This document shows positions 53,650 through 64,000 of a stretch of 64,000 bases of DNA, in pieces. How positions within the stretch are numbered: position 1 is the stretch's first letter; each line of letters starts with the position of its first letter. Source of the stretch: Spongospora subterranea f. sp. subterranea (Eukaryota > Endomyxa: Phytomyxea > Phytomyxea > Plasmodiophorida); the NCBI GenBank assembly GCA_049724395.1, contig JAUGWO010000065.1, positions 93,400 through 157,399 on the forward strand, read 5' to 3'. A model generated the notes under the pieces. That model did no database searches. It saw only the letters and a list, made by a program, of their open reading frames with translations, and was not told the DNA's origin. A program made the translations under genes and the position numbers.

Positions 53650-55410
53650 TCAAGCACCGATCGAGTTGGAGTTGGATTGGCCAATCGATCGAACCGCTTT
53701 GATAGCGGCATCATCAAGATCGTTGGCCGTGACGATGTTCATGCCGCTATTCTGCAAGATGGCCTTGCCGGCGTCGACATTGGTGCCCTCCAGGCGCACT
53801 ATTAACGGGATATCGAGATGTACCATCTCGTTAGCCGCCACAATCCCTGCGATCCCCCCCCCCCCCGGGTTCAATAAAAACATTCACGAAAAACAAGTCG
53901 ACATCTCTACCTTCAGCGATAATGTCACATTTCATGATTCCACCGAATATGTTAATTAAAATCGCCTTCACCTCAGGATCGTTGTTTAGAATCTCGAACG
54001 CTGCAGCGACCTGAAATATCAGGCGTCAGAAGCAGTACCTCAAAGGGCTGGAACGATTCGGTACCTGCTCGACATCGGCGTTGCCGCCGACGTCGAGAAA
54101 GTTAGCTGGCGCCCCGCCATGAAGCTTGATTATATCCATGGTGGCCATCGCCAAGCCGGCCCCGTTCACCATACACCTAAGCGAGAGGTTTGAGAGATCG
54201 GAAGACGAACATACGCCGGGTGCATGATTGTCACCCGATGTTTCCATCCAGCCCAATGTAATTCAGGTCGTGTTTGGCGGCTTCGACTTCGCGCGCGTCC
54301 TCCATTGAGAAATCACGCTGGCCGAATATTTCCTACTCACGACACTAAGTGGTCGAATTTTCGACAAAGGAGAAACGCTGGAAGACCTTGTGGCGAAACG
54401 ATGCGTTGTCGTCGAAGTTGATTTTGGCGTCAACACAGTAAATCTGAATCGTTGATGAAAACGGTGTGAAATTACAACGGATTTAGTCCAGTTCACCTCA
54501 TTCTCGGTTGTTTCGACCAATGGGTTGATCTCGATCTGTGTGGCGTCTTTTTCCATAAATAGGTTGTACAGCCCCTGAATCTGGGTTTCGAGGCGCTTGA
54601 TACTGTCCGCAGACGTGAATCCGAGCAATTCGGCAATCTGGTCGGTGATCTCGGGAGTTAAACCCTTAGCGCCATCGATTGGTATTGTGTGAATCTCATC
54701 TGGGTGCTCTTTAGCGACCTACGTTATCGACGCTCAACAATGATCGAAGCTGATCAACGACACGCAGCGATGTGGGGTTTACCTTCTCGATATCCATACC
54801 GCCCATCTTGGAGACAACAGCAACGGGTCCATCGTAGGATCGGTCCAGCAACAGAGCGAAATACAATTCGCGATCGAAATTGATCCCTTTCAGCACGAGG
54901 ACCTTATTACATGGCTGGCCCTCCGGCCCAGTTTGTTCCGTTATTAGCCGAGCCCCGAGCATGTTCTTCGCTTTCGCAGCGACCTCGTCGGGGGTGAAGC
55001 ACAGTTTCACACCGCCTGAAAATTTCACGAATTTAGGTGGTGAAGATTGTGGAAAAATCCGCTCCCGACCTTGAAATCCGTTATCGAAACGCCCTTTGCC
55101 TCGGCCACCGGCTAATACTTGAGCCTTCACGATCAGCTCTTTGCAGTTTTCCTCGACCAATTTCCTTGCGATCTCGGCCGATTCCTGAACCGTCGACGCA
55201 ACGTCACCCTGTTGCACATTCACACCATAGCTCGACATGATCGATTTACTCTGATATTCATGCTGAAGTCCATATCACGGGTCAGCATGCGAGGCACGAG
55301 GGGACGAGGTCTGCTTGGGCAGCAGTAATTACCAGATATAGATATCGTCTAGAGCACGAGGTGATATTTGAACCAGCGCGACGCAACGACGCGTTGAACA
55401 GATGGCTCAT
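53650..55410 (-). CDS. SUCLG2: Succinate-CoA ligase subunit beta, mitochondrial
   Basis: TCA-cycle enzyme subunit that converts succinyl-CoA to succinate with ADP or GDP phosphorylation. Exon 1 (55410-55333) encodes a 26-residue matrix-targeting peptide rich in Arg/Ser ([14 protein letters not shown]). Exon 2 starts at 55262 with [20 protein letters not shown]. The ATP-grasp part has [34 protein letters not shown] and [14 protein letters not shown]. The ligase part has [30 protein letters not shown] and [18 protein letters not shown]. The stop is at 53650. Residues that separate ADP- from GDP-forming isoforms cannot be judged by eye. The last intron (53910-53847) carries a 13-base G run on the sense strand just before its acceptor. 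Confidence 0.9.
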
Positions 55411-55711
55411 CATATTTGGGCGGAGATTCGTTGCCCTGTCGGTATCGAGGCAATTTGCTGATTTGCGGTTGGTCAAACCGTGGTGGATTTACAGTTACAC
55501 GAGCCGGGGGGAGGGGGGAGCAGTACGGCAGAGAGCGCGAGAGGGAGAGGGCAGAGCAGACGGACAGCGTGCACTGTAGGGTAGGTGTTACCTCTCTGTA
55601 CACAGTCCCAGTTAACGATCCTCTAAAGGGTTCCGCTGACCCATTTCAGTTGGGAATCAGAAGACTTCGGTTTTCTATCGGAGGAATAGCGAGTGCGACC
55701 TTTACATCTCA

Positions 55712-55813
55712 ACTGATTGTTTTATCGGCTGTCGTCGCTGTAGGCGCCTGTCCTTTATATAATTACGACAGACGTAGGCGCCTACAGCGACGACTGCAGA
55801 TAAAACGATCAGT
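55712..55813. repeat. 102-bp foldback hairpin
   Basis: Two arms of about 42 nt, ACTGATTGTTTTATCGGC onward and its near reverse complement ending ATAAAACGATCAGT, flank a loop with TATATAA. Mismatches are few. It looks like a solo miniature inverted-repeat element or a structured transcript; no target-site duplication is obvious. Confidence 0.75.
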
Positions 55814-57613
55814 ATGGATGTGAAGGTGTTGAATGTAACGCCCTCGCTATACCTCCGATCATTGGTCCGAGCAACAGTTGATTATTGCAACATACAGGTT
55901 CAATCATTGCAGAAATCCGATCTCCAGGCTACTCTAACAGGCCTGCGTCATAATTAACAGCAGATCAGTTATCGTAATGGAATCAGTATACAGAGATGAA
56001 AGAGACCCATAGCAGCTCCTAAAAGAATCAAAACAAGCGTCCTCGAACTGTTTCAGAATGAGTTTCCAGAACGGGGTAAATATCAAGGACGTTGCTCAGA
56101 TTCTAGCGCAACAGTATGGAACTGTCTTACGTTCTGGCGGCTCCATCTCGTTTGGTCCATGTTTAGATCGAGACTTAACGACGGCTTGATCATCAGACCG
56201 TTCTAGGAAACCACTATCTTGCTGTACACCAAAAATCTGTATTTCGGCCTTCTTGGTTATGGACGACAGTATTCCATCGTTGACGTTTTTGAAGCCTTGG
56301 ATATAAATAATGCAAATGATTTGAAAATTATTTGATCTACCGTACTTCACAAAAAAATGGTTAACAAAATAATCACATTATTTCTAAGCACCTTTTAACG
56401 TTTCTGTGATTTTTTCATAAAAAAAAATCTCAAATAAAAAGTGGGGTGATTGGTGATATTGTGAAAATGACGCGATGGCTGTTATCAAAGCCAGTTAACC
56501 AGCGATGGATTGACGCTCAAGAAAAGCGTCGTCAAAGCCAAGCCAATGTTGAAAATGTCGGACGCATCTGGGAAATTTGGACATGGAGCTCGCCTGCTCA
56601 ATCTTCGTGATCAATACCAGGGAGTTCACAAATTTGATCAAGCAAAGCAGTATTATGAAAAATGGGTTCAGTACGTGGAATCATTCAACGTGTCTGATGT
56701 TTTTTTTAGTGGAAATATGAGTTCATCGATGTAAACAGTAAAGTTTGCGTTGATGCCAAGTACAAAGTCTAGGAAACAGTCGCGCCACAGGTCCCGAATT
56801 ATTTCATGGAGGGTGATTTGGTGTGGTGGGGCACTCGGGAGGACAACAGGATCTGTACAGTAGTAGGATGTTTATTACAGTTAGGGTTGTCAACGGTTCC
56901 AAACCGGCCAAACCGGTTTGAATCAGATTGCACCCGGTTGTGATCAACCCGTTGCCATCTCTAATTACAGTACAGTGCCTACGTAAGTATTTACATACAA
57001 CTATGTACACCATGACTGGACAAATGGGCGGGAGGACTGGGGCCACGCCACAGGATCGCAGCCCGCTGGCTCGGCATTGTTAGTGTGAGTGTAAGTGAGT
57101 GGCATTACACTTTGGAAAATCTGGTCACTGGTGAATTCATGTGGACCTCCCCCCCACATGATCACCCGGATCAAGTTTTAAGGTACTGCAATACATATTC
57201 TATGGGGATTGACTTTGTGGTAGATTCCTTTATTCAATGCAGATTCGATAACGGTCGTTGAGTCAGGTGGTCGCGCCTCGAGGAATCGGTTAACTGGGAG
57301 CTCGCCAGCAATCTGGTGGAGGAGGTAAGGCACATCCACATGATGTGCTCTTTCAGGAAATGGCGTCGGCCATCTTCAAGTAACCCTGATGGCCATATGA
57401 TCTGGGAGTATTTGGGCTCCCACCAGGAAATGCCATATGATCTAGGAGTAATATACTCCTATATGGATTTTTTTTACCTGATTTTCAAGGCGGAATAGTA
57501 GTATCTGCGTTAGAAAAAAAAATTCTCACAGTAAAAATGATTTCGGTGCTTGAGAAAACCAGAAACTGCGCGACCCGAGCTTACCCGACCCTCGTACTCT
57601 TTTTTGACTCGGA
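55814..57613. other. Repeat-rich gap, no supported gene
   Basis: AT-rich with short frames only (56096-56350 minus, 56510-56734 plus). A near-duplicate phrase ccatatgatct-ggagta occurs at 57395-57411 and again at 57431-57449. Nothing recognisable by family. Confidence 0.4.
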
Positions 57614-58539
57614 ATGACGACCTTGCAGGAACTGCTGCTTGAGGCCAACGCAACCGATCACTCAGCGGTATTTGAGGACGAGGAGGAAGGTGAAGAGGAC
57701 CTGGATGATAACATTGATGATGAAAATGAATCTGCTGAGTGGTCGATTCTCAATCCCAGTCGAATGCCGAAAGTAAGAATTTCGTTGGAACCAGCTGACG
57801 GCCTTCTGCTCAGCGAAGCGCGAACGGAAATTCGCACCGTCTGAGCCCGGGTTCGCGAGCACTTGAAGATTGGGACCAACAGTAGCGTCGGCATTAGTGA
57901 GGTATTCAACATGTGCTCAGCTGGTTCCAACGAAATTTTCACTTTCGGCATTCGACTGGGATTGAGAATCGACCACTCAGCAGATTCATTTTCATCATCA
58001 ATGCGTTTGTTAAAGATTGGACGCCATCTGTAAAATTCGTAAACGCTTTAGAGGATCTGGCTAAAGAAAACTGTTCCAGTGGTGGTCGCCCTGTGCCCAA
58101 CGCATCGCTTGTGGAACGCCCCCGCATTCCTAAGCGAAACAGATTGGCTTGGTTTAACAACAATGCGGACGGCGTCAATCTGCGCCTTCAATATCTTCCA
58201 CATGACAGAATTTCTCTGCCTTCGCAATTGAGGTGCTTGGTCTGCTCTGCTAACACAACTGCGTCGTGCAAAACATGCACTGTTCCGCTTTGCGTTCAAC
58301 TAAAGATGGGCACGAGACGAACATGTTGGGCAAAATTCCACGAGAATAGGCGCCTAGAGTCGCCGATGCAACGCGCACCATCTCCAACAGTTTCTCTTCC
58401 TTCGAACGGGGTCACCGTCCAGCGACAGGGTCGAATCGGGTTCAAGGCCTCCAGTGGCCAGTCAGAAGACCTTGAGGTTCAGAACAATGTTCCAACGCCA
58501 TCCGTTCCTGTCCGAGCAACGCGATTACGCCACCGATGA
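57614..58539 (+). mobile_element. piggyBac-type transposase remnant with an internal inverted duplication
   Basis: The frame from 57913 to 58539 ends like a piggyBac transposase. KFVNALEDLAKENCSSGGRP and RPRIPKRNRLAWF are followed by a Cys-rich domain CLVCSANTTASCKTCTVPLC, then TCWAKFHENRR. The part from 57614 encodes an acidic N-terminus (FEDEEEGEEDLDDN). Between them, 57713-57798 and 57917-58002 are 86-bp inverted copies of each other with two or three mismatches. The DDE catalytic core is not visible, so this is an internally deleted, rearranged element. Confidence 0.55.
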
Positions 58540-58934
58540 CTTGTCCTTATGATCTATAGATCATACAGGTTTTGCCTCATAAAAATCCGTGGAATTTTGC
58601 TCCAAAAACGACTCACTTCTATACTTCACTGTGCAGTGAAAAATGACCAAGAATTTATTCTGAAAACACAAAAATATAGGAATTATTCCATTCTTGAACT
58701 TATTTTCTTATATGGGTTGCGTAATTGCAAAATTGAGTATGTGAGAGGTGTTTCCGTCCAATGATCTATATTATTGATCATACGGAGTTTCATCAGGGAT
58801 AAGGGAACTGAATAATGTCTCGCACGAGTTATCCATACATGACGATGCTAATTGGAGAGGTGGCTCAGCATTATAGGTCGAAAATGGTGATGTATTGGAT
58901 GAAAAACGGTTTCGGTTCGCCAATAGGGGGCAGG
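58540..58934. other. AT-rich spacer
   Basis: AT-rich, with two palindromic gatctata/gatcata clusters at 58550-58570 and 58763-58782. These could be terminal or subterminal repeats of the neighbouring transposon. No gene is seen. Confidence 0.35.
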
Positions 58935-59840
58935 CTACGGTAGGATGGCCAGCATCTCCACTTTATATCTGCACAAATTGTGTTCCCGGCGGCGTGTTCG
59001 TTCCGACTCATCCAGTCGCGGGCGGCCGGTGGTTCTGAACGAATCGACCATCATGGAGTCGGACCCAGAATCGACCTCGGGGTGGCGCTGTGGGTGTACT
59101 TGCGACTGACCTCGACGCTCCAGGGCGCGTTCAAATAGGCGATCGCCGCATCTGATGGCCGTCATGATGAATGCGAGCAAGTCGGCTGGCTCCGGGCACG
59201 TCAACAGCAAATCCTTCACATCTTCGTTGAGGCCCTTTCGGAACTGGTGTAGCGTCGCAGCGCCGTCCCAACCTGCGTCAGTGACCAGCAGCTGAAACTC
59301 GCTGGCATACGTAGCGACTGGGCGGCGACCTTGGCGCAGCGCCTCCAATCGTCGTGCGGCTGTGACTGCTTTGTCGGATCCTCCAACCGTGCCCGAAACG
59401 CGTCAATGAATCTGACAAAATCCTGGAGCAACGGATCCCGTCGCTCGAAAATTGGTGAGAACCACAGCAAAGCGTTTCCTGTGAGAGAGTCCCCAACCAA
59501 CATCACCTTGACGGATATCCGTGGCGAATGTCCTGGGTTTACGGGTGATGACCATTGATATTTGGTTGATAAAACCTCGCAGGGTGGATCGGGAACCGTC
59601 GAAAGGATCTGGGAGGCGGACTTTGGGTTCTGGCAAGGTCAACCGCTGCTGGTAGTGCTGCGACAATTCCTGCAACTGCCGTTGGAACTGTTTCTGTTGC
59701 TGAGAGAGTGCTGCCTGTAGTACCACTTGAATCTCCGGCGTCAACGGTTGAGCAAACTGGGGAGGTTCCGTCGGTACTGTACCTGGAAACCTCGATGGTC
59801 GTGCGGCCTGGCTGGAACTGACTCAGATCGCTCGCGGCTA
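58935..59840 (-). mobile_element. LTR-retrotransposon gag fossil (Ty3/Gypsy type)
   Basis: On the minus strand, pieces typical of a retrotransposon gag protein appear in order: VRLPDPFDGSRSTLRGF, a DSLTGNALLWF segment, VATYASEFQLLVTDAGW and a basic C-terminal end. The copy is broken, with a few interruptions, and no pol region is attached. Clear terminal repeats were not found. Confidence 0.65.
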
Positions 59841-59888
59841 GACATATCGAATTGCGAAGAAGATGTGAAAAGAGCAGATCGTCGGAGT

Positions 59889-60106
59889 AGCGGTGCGTAA
59901 ACCGTGAAGATGGTCTTGAAAGCGGTGCGTAAACCGTGAAGATGGTCTTGAAAGCGGTGCGTAAACCGTGAAGATGGTCTTGAAAGCGGTGCGTAAACCG
60001 TGAAGATGGTCTTGAAAGCGGTGCTTACACCGTGAAGATGGTCTTGAAAGCGGTGCTTAAACCGTGAAGATGGTCTTTTGAAAGCGGTGCGTAAACCGTG
60101 AAGATA
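59889..60106. repeat. 32-bp tandem repeat, about 6.8 copies
   Basis: The unit AGCGGTGCGTAAACCGTGAA + GATGGTCTTGAA repeats from 59889. Copies 1-4 are nearly perfect, copies 5 and 6 have GCTTA for GCGTA, copy 6 gains two T, and the last copy is partial. It lies between the gag fossil and a possible LTR-like stretch, so it may be an untranslated leader repeat of that element or a minisatellite. Confidence 0.9.
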
Positions 60107-60710
60107 ATTCTTGTCAAACTGTTAGGAGGAACCAGATCCGTTGAAATAAAACCGAAGTGTATTACAGGCTATACAAGGAGTTGACAAGAATGACCAGCCA
60201 GAGGTCATTCTTGTCGGAAGACTGCGGGGGAACTGCGGCGAAGCCGCGAATGTTCGGAATATATATATGGGAGTGTTCCTAACACCTGGCATTAACCAAA
60301 CAAATCAGTCATAACCGAAGCCTAATTGGTGAAAATGAACCGGTCAGCTCGGTTGCCACCAGTTCGAGCCTGTCGGCGCCTTGATCTTATGGCTTCGCAG
60401 CCCAACGAATCGCGTTTTCCGTGCTGAAACTCGTAGCCTATATCGAAAAAACCTTTTCTGGATATTATATTCGTCCCAGATCTCAAAACAACTCGTTCAA
60501 CTTGACCAAATGAGACCCCTTGAGCACTGACGACCGCATTCAAAGGATGGGAATGCTGGAGACGGAACCATTTTCCTTGAGTACGTTTTCGTGAAAATCG
60601 GAAGCGACCGCGACCTGAAACGGACAAGCAGCGTGTCTACAATAAAATCGGCCGTGCTGGACAACTGATTCCACTCCAAACAATTTCACTGCCCGCTGAG
60701 CATCCATTCG
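60107..60710. other. Possible LTR or leader remnant and unassigned sequence
   Basis: Minus-strand frames at 60322-60679 have no domain I know. The words tcattcttgtc and gacaagaatga occur in inverted orientation around 60183-60216, making a short hairpin. A terminal repeat of the adjacent fossil is possible but unproven. Confidence 0.3.
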
Positions 60711-60968
60711 ATGCGGGCTCCGATTAACATGAAATTTTTTTGCAACCTGGCAAAAGTTTGGATTCTGTCAGCGAATCTGGGTGCGGGAGCCCATGGTGTG
60801 GTCTACCGGGTCCAAGTTCTATCTAAGCAAAAACTGCATCTTCATATGCCAGAGACGGTCGCAATTAAGAAGATTCGATTACGGTCCCATGAGGAAGGGG
60901 TTAGCCAGGAAACTGGATATTGCCACTTATATCAAGTATCAATAAACGATTATGACGACAAAATTTAA
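60711..60968 (+). pseudogene. Fragment of a CDK20-like protein kinase
   Basis: The frame shows a kinase glycine loop LGAGAHGVVYRV, a short insert and VAIKKIRLRSHEEGVSQET, most like the start of CDK20/CCRK (GEGAHGIVFKA, ALKKVALRR). After about 60915 the match ends, and no catalytic loop, DFG or APE motif follows in the next kilobase, which is occupied by a foldback element. It is a truncated gene, or a first exon separated by insertions. Confidence 0.5.
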
Positions 60969-61100
60969 TGGAATATGCGTCGTATCAACAGAAGCGATGT
61001 CTGATACATCAGACAATCGGCGAGAAACAGCGATTGCTGTGATTCGCTATAGAGGAATGAAAGTGTAGAACAGTACCGGTATGCGATTAGATTGACAATC

Positions 61101-61655
61101 CTTGGCCATATATGGCCTCAACTCTATTAACACCCTTTAATAAGGGTCATGGCCCTCAGAATTCCTCTCCAATAACGACTTAAGATATATTTGTGATCGG
61201 ATACTTCAGTTCGATCAACAAACTTTTTTACGACAATATTATACCGTTTGACATGTTGTCTCGTGCTCGTGTCGTGCTCCGCTCTCCTTCCGTCCTTTTC
61301 ATCTCTTCTCTTCGCGCTTCTTTCCTTCCCCTCCCTTCCTTCCGCTTGTTCTTAATCTCTGATGGAACCATATAGTAGCAGAGGAAAAAGGGGAGAACGG
61401 ACGAGTCATTGAGAACAAGCGGAAGGATAGGCGGGGAAGGAAAAAAGGGCAGTGAGAAGATATGGAAAGGACGGAAGGAGAGCGGAGCACGACACGAGCA
61501 CGAGACAGCATGTCAAACGGTATGATATTGTCGTAAAAATTTGTTGATCGAACTGAAGAGCCGATCACGAATATATCTTAAGTCGTTATTGGAGGTATTC
61601 TGAGGGTGATGACCCTTATCAAAGGGTGTTAATAGAGTCATGACAATACGGCCAT
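61101..61655. mobile_element. Foldback/MITE-like element of about 550 bp
   Basis: The two halves are reverse complements over roughly 230-250 nt each. The outer parts read CTATTAACACCC...ATAACGACTTAAGATATAT and its complement; the inner parts read TTCGATCAACAAA...ACCGTTTGACATG and its complement. The innermost arms are strongly pyrimidine-rich on the left and purine-rich on the right. A short centre of about 60 nt remains. No coding capacity is seen, as expected of a MITE or foldback transposon. Confidence 0.75.
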
Positions 61656-61853
61656 CTGAGCGAGGCGATAGTTGAATAAACAAGCCCAATCAGAGTTAGT
61701 TGCTCCTGCTTGCCCACTAGGCTATGAAGTTTTCTGGAATGACGTACTGCCGCCGTCAAGTAGGTGTTGCATCTCCAGTATCTAAATACATGCACGATTC
61801 AGGAGTTGAGCACAATGAATTGACAGGCAGAGATGTTTTGCGGTTAATGGCAG

Positions 61854-63162
61854 TCAGCAAGTCTGGACAACTCGCAAGAGGATGTTTTCCTGTGGATCGA
61901 ACAGACATGGATCTTTGTCCTCAAATGGAGACATTTGTAAATAAAACAACGTCATTTCAACTGGTAGACCACCTATAGAAATGCCTAGAGGGCCGAAGAG
62001 ATCTCTTCCAATGGTGGTTGAACTACCTTCCCGAGGTTCCACAACTTGGAATTGGTGACTGAAGAGGGAAGAGGCCCAAAGAAACGAGACTTGAACGGAC
62101 CCGATTCTGGGAGTGAATCCATTGCGCTTGGACAGCGATATTACCGAATTCGGGTGGGCCGACTGGAACGTCTGCTTTGATGAAAAAGAGGAGCCTGAAT
62201 CAACATAGGCTTTGTCCTCGATGCTGCACATCGAGAAGTATTGGCGCGAAATAACCAGACTCGTATTCAATATGCTGTGTCTCGAATGGTGAAATGAAGG
62301 GCAATCCTCTAGCAGTTTCTGTGCACCGAAGACAGAATCACTGGATTCGTCGGATTGCTCCTCCGGGTTGGCTCTAATTAGTGCATGATGCTGGTTCTGG
62401 TAGAACTTCCAGGTTTTGGTGCACCGTGCTGCGATGTGGCACATCTCTCCACCTTTGCAGCATTTAAGAACCGGACGTGTTTCCGACGTCATTGCGCTGT
62501 TGTTTCTTGGTAGATTAAGGGCGATATTGATTGCAGTGATACCATCAGAGGGACTCACTGTTTTGGCGCCACATTCGACAGTGTCATGGCTAGCTATCAT
62601 GTGGTAACCACATTGCTTCTTCCTCGTGGTTTGTGGCTCATTACTTGCTGTCCGGTGAATGCTGACGACAAGTTTGTTGACGACAGGTTTAGTATCAGGT
62701 GTAGTCACTCGACAACAGAGTTGTGCACGCCGAGATTATGTTTACGTACGTTGTCGGCTCTTTCCGGTGTTATCACTAATGATCTTGATCTGATTTTGAA
62801 CCGATGCTGTAGTCTCACGATCAGATGTGCAACCTGCACCCCTGTTTGTCCTGGATCCAGCTGAGCCAATTCCATGGCTTCCACGAAACGGTCGAGAAAA
62901 ACTGCAACGGTTTTCGGTGGTACCTCGTTGTTATGATTTCTAATCGTTGCTGGTAGTAGCTCACAATATCTTCGGCGACCAAATGTCGTTGAAATGCGTC
63001 TTTTGGCTTGCGCCCAATCCAATTTTTGGCGATGATATGGGACCTGACCCATTTAAAATGTCCTTTGTTGATAAACAAAACGGATTCCAGTTTGATCTGA
63101 TAAACAATAGTCTGTCGGTGAGGTGGGACTCTAGCCAGTGTTGAATTGATCATGATAACCAA
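61854..63162 (-). mobile_element. LTR-retrotransposon gag-protease fossil
   Basis: A minus-strand frame at 62708-61854 has two Cys/His clusters that look like gag zinc knuckles (CCKGGEMCHIAARC) and a downstream AYVDSGSSFS that resembles an aspartic-protease DSG site. Upstream, overlapping frames up to 63162 have gag-like text (LDRFVEAMELAQLDPGQ). No reverse transcriptase follows in the window direction. The element looks broken at a few places and lacks visible terminal repeats. It is a different copy from the fossil at 58.9-59.8 kb. Confidence 0.55.
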
Positions 63163-63769
63163 CTATTGTTTGTAAGGCACCGGTTTCAGCAATCCGTCCA
63201 AAATTAAACATACATTAACACAGCCTACCTGACCGGCTGAAATCCCCTAATTTATTCACCATCTACCATTGATGTTTGTGATCGATATTACAAAGTTCGT
63301 TGCCGAACAGCTCCCTCATTTATTAATCATTTCTTGGACTAGGCCACATTGAAACGCACTAAGGGATGCTTTCAATACCTGCAATGGTTGATAAAGTTCA
63401 TAGATCAGCTTTGCCCCGGATTGTGATCGTTCCATCGTATCCTTATCGGGGTGTTAACGAACGACGCCATGTTTGACGATTTTAGTTAAAACCTGTATTT
63501 ATCTACGACAAGATGAGCCATGACCAATGCCAATCGACAGGGTTAGCATAATTTAGTTGGCCCCTCGACTGTTTGGTCTTCTTCCAGCCGTCATAATGTA
63601 TTGCAATGTTATCTACTGTACATCAGGATGGCGGGCCTCCCTAAATGTTTTTGCGCGCACTTTGTTTTGGGTGAAGTGAGGCCAGGACAGTGCCAGGACA
63701 ATGAAACTTTCCGAGGGTTATTTCTTCAGACCTTGGAAATAAAACCGCCATGAACGATATTTCGTCGAA
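63163..63769. other. Spacer between mobile elements
   Basis: No gene recognised. It is probably the 5' part of the pogo-type element that begins to read as transposase after about 63770, or older debris. Confidence 0.35.
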
Positions 63770-63779
63770 CAGACGAACT

Positions 63780-64000
63780 GTGCAATCGGGAATCGCAAAC
63801 TGCTGGGCATGCCGTCATCGAATGTCATTAACATGGACCAAACCAATGTCGCGTTTGATAATCTGTACAACACCACGTATGCCCGGCGCGGCGCAAAGGC
63901 TGTAAACATGAAACCCACCGGTTCTTTTGCCAGGTGTTCTGTCGCGTTAGGAGTCACCATGGATGGCCACAAGCTGCCGCCAATGATTGTCTTTAAAGGG
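63780..64000 (+). mobile_element. pogo/Tigger-type DDE transposase, cut by the window end
   Basis: The plus frame (opposite to a longer shadow frame) reads VINMDQTNVAFDNLYN, then GAKAVNMKPTGSFARCSVAL and GVTMDGHKLPPMIVFKG. This is the start of a DDE_1 endonuclease domain, with the first catalytic Asp in NMDQT. The rest lies beyond 64000. Upstream HTH domains are not recognised before 63.7 kb. Confidence 0.75.

Noticed and set aside
59889-60106. CRISPR-like array
   Set aside because: The 32-bp units are directly adjacent with no spacers, and the window is clearly eukaryotic.
61193-61568. Short coding frames in the palindromic element
   Set aside because: Both strands give mirrored Ser/Arg/Leu-rich frames because of the inverted repeat; there is no independent evidence of coding.
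63718-63972. 84-codon minus-strand frame at the window end
   Set aside because: It is the reverse shadow of a pogo-type transposase frame that matches the DDE_1 family on the plus strand.

Overview
The window is nuclear DNA from a unicellular or zoosporic eukaryote with a compact genome. Genes lie a few hundred bases or less apart, and nearly all are split by short GT-AG introns, mostly 40-70 nt. The genes are typical of eukaryotes with a flagellated stage: an IFT22/RABL5 GTPase, a HYLS1-type centriolar protein and a CDK20-like kinase fragment. A Kre9/KNH-type wall protein, a GH16 glucanase-like protein, Myb/SANT-like and pogo genes, and ankyrin remnants would fit a chytrid, oomycete or phytomyxid. 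The sequence alone does not decide between them. Exon-intron models below were made by eye from frame, splice-site and family continuity.

Layout. 0.1-4.2 kb: GRWD1, IFT22 and WDR4/Trm82. 4.9-7.1 kb: gene-poor, with a Ty3/Gypsy fossil. 7.2-31 kb: a dense housekeeping block with PRP16/DHX38 helicase, a SAM-type mitochondrial carrier, a Kre9/KNH-like secreted protein, a BAR-auxilin J-domain fusion, a PHD-like unknown, SPT6, a TMF1 golgin, a VPS9-domain protein and ADA2. 31.7-49.6 kb: two diverged copies of one block, ordered NUF2 / GCN5 / LYR protein / HYLS1 / AGC kinase. Copy A (about 32.9-37.6 kb) keeps NUF2 and HYLS1 intact. Copy B (about 44.3-48.2 kb) keeps GCN5, LYR and the kinase. The missing partner of every gene survives only as a pseudogene or scrap. 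Between the copies lie a two-pass membrane protein of unknown family and a Myb/SANT-like gene. 49.8-55.4 kb: pyridoxal kinase, a GH16-family protein and mitochondrial succinyl-CoA ligase beta. 55.5-64 kb: a repeat-rich tail with foldback elements, a piggyBac remnant holding an inverted duplication, LTR-retrotransposon fossils, a 32-bp tandem repeat and a pogo-type transposase cut by the window edge.

Functional themes. GCN5 and ADA2 together give two subunits of the SAGA histone acetyltransferase module, and SPT6 adds a transcription elongation factor. The BAR-auxilin fusion, TMF1 and the VPS9 protein belong to membrane traffic. PRP16, GRWD1 and WDR4 serve RNA processing, ribosome assembly and tRNA modification. 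The most unusual observations are the reciprocally resolved tandem duplication and the BAR-auxilin fusion.
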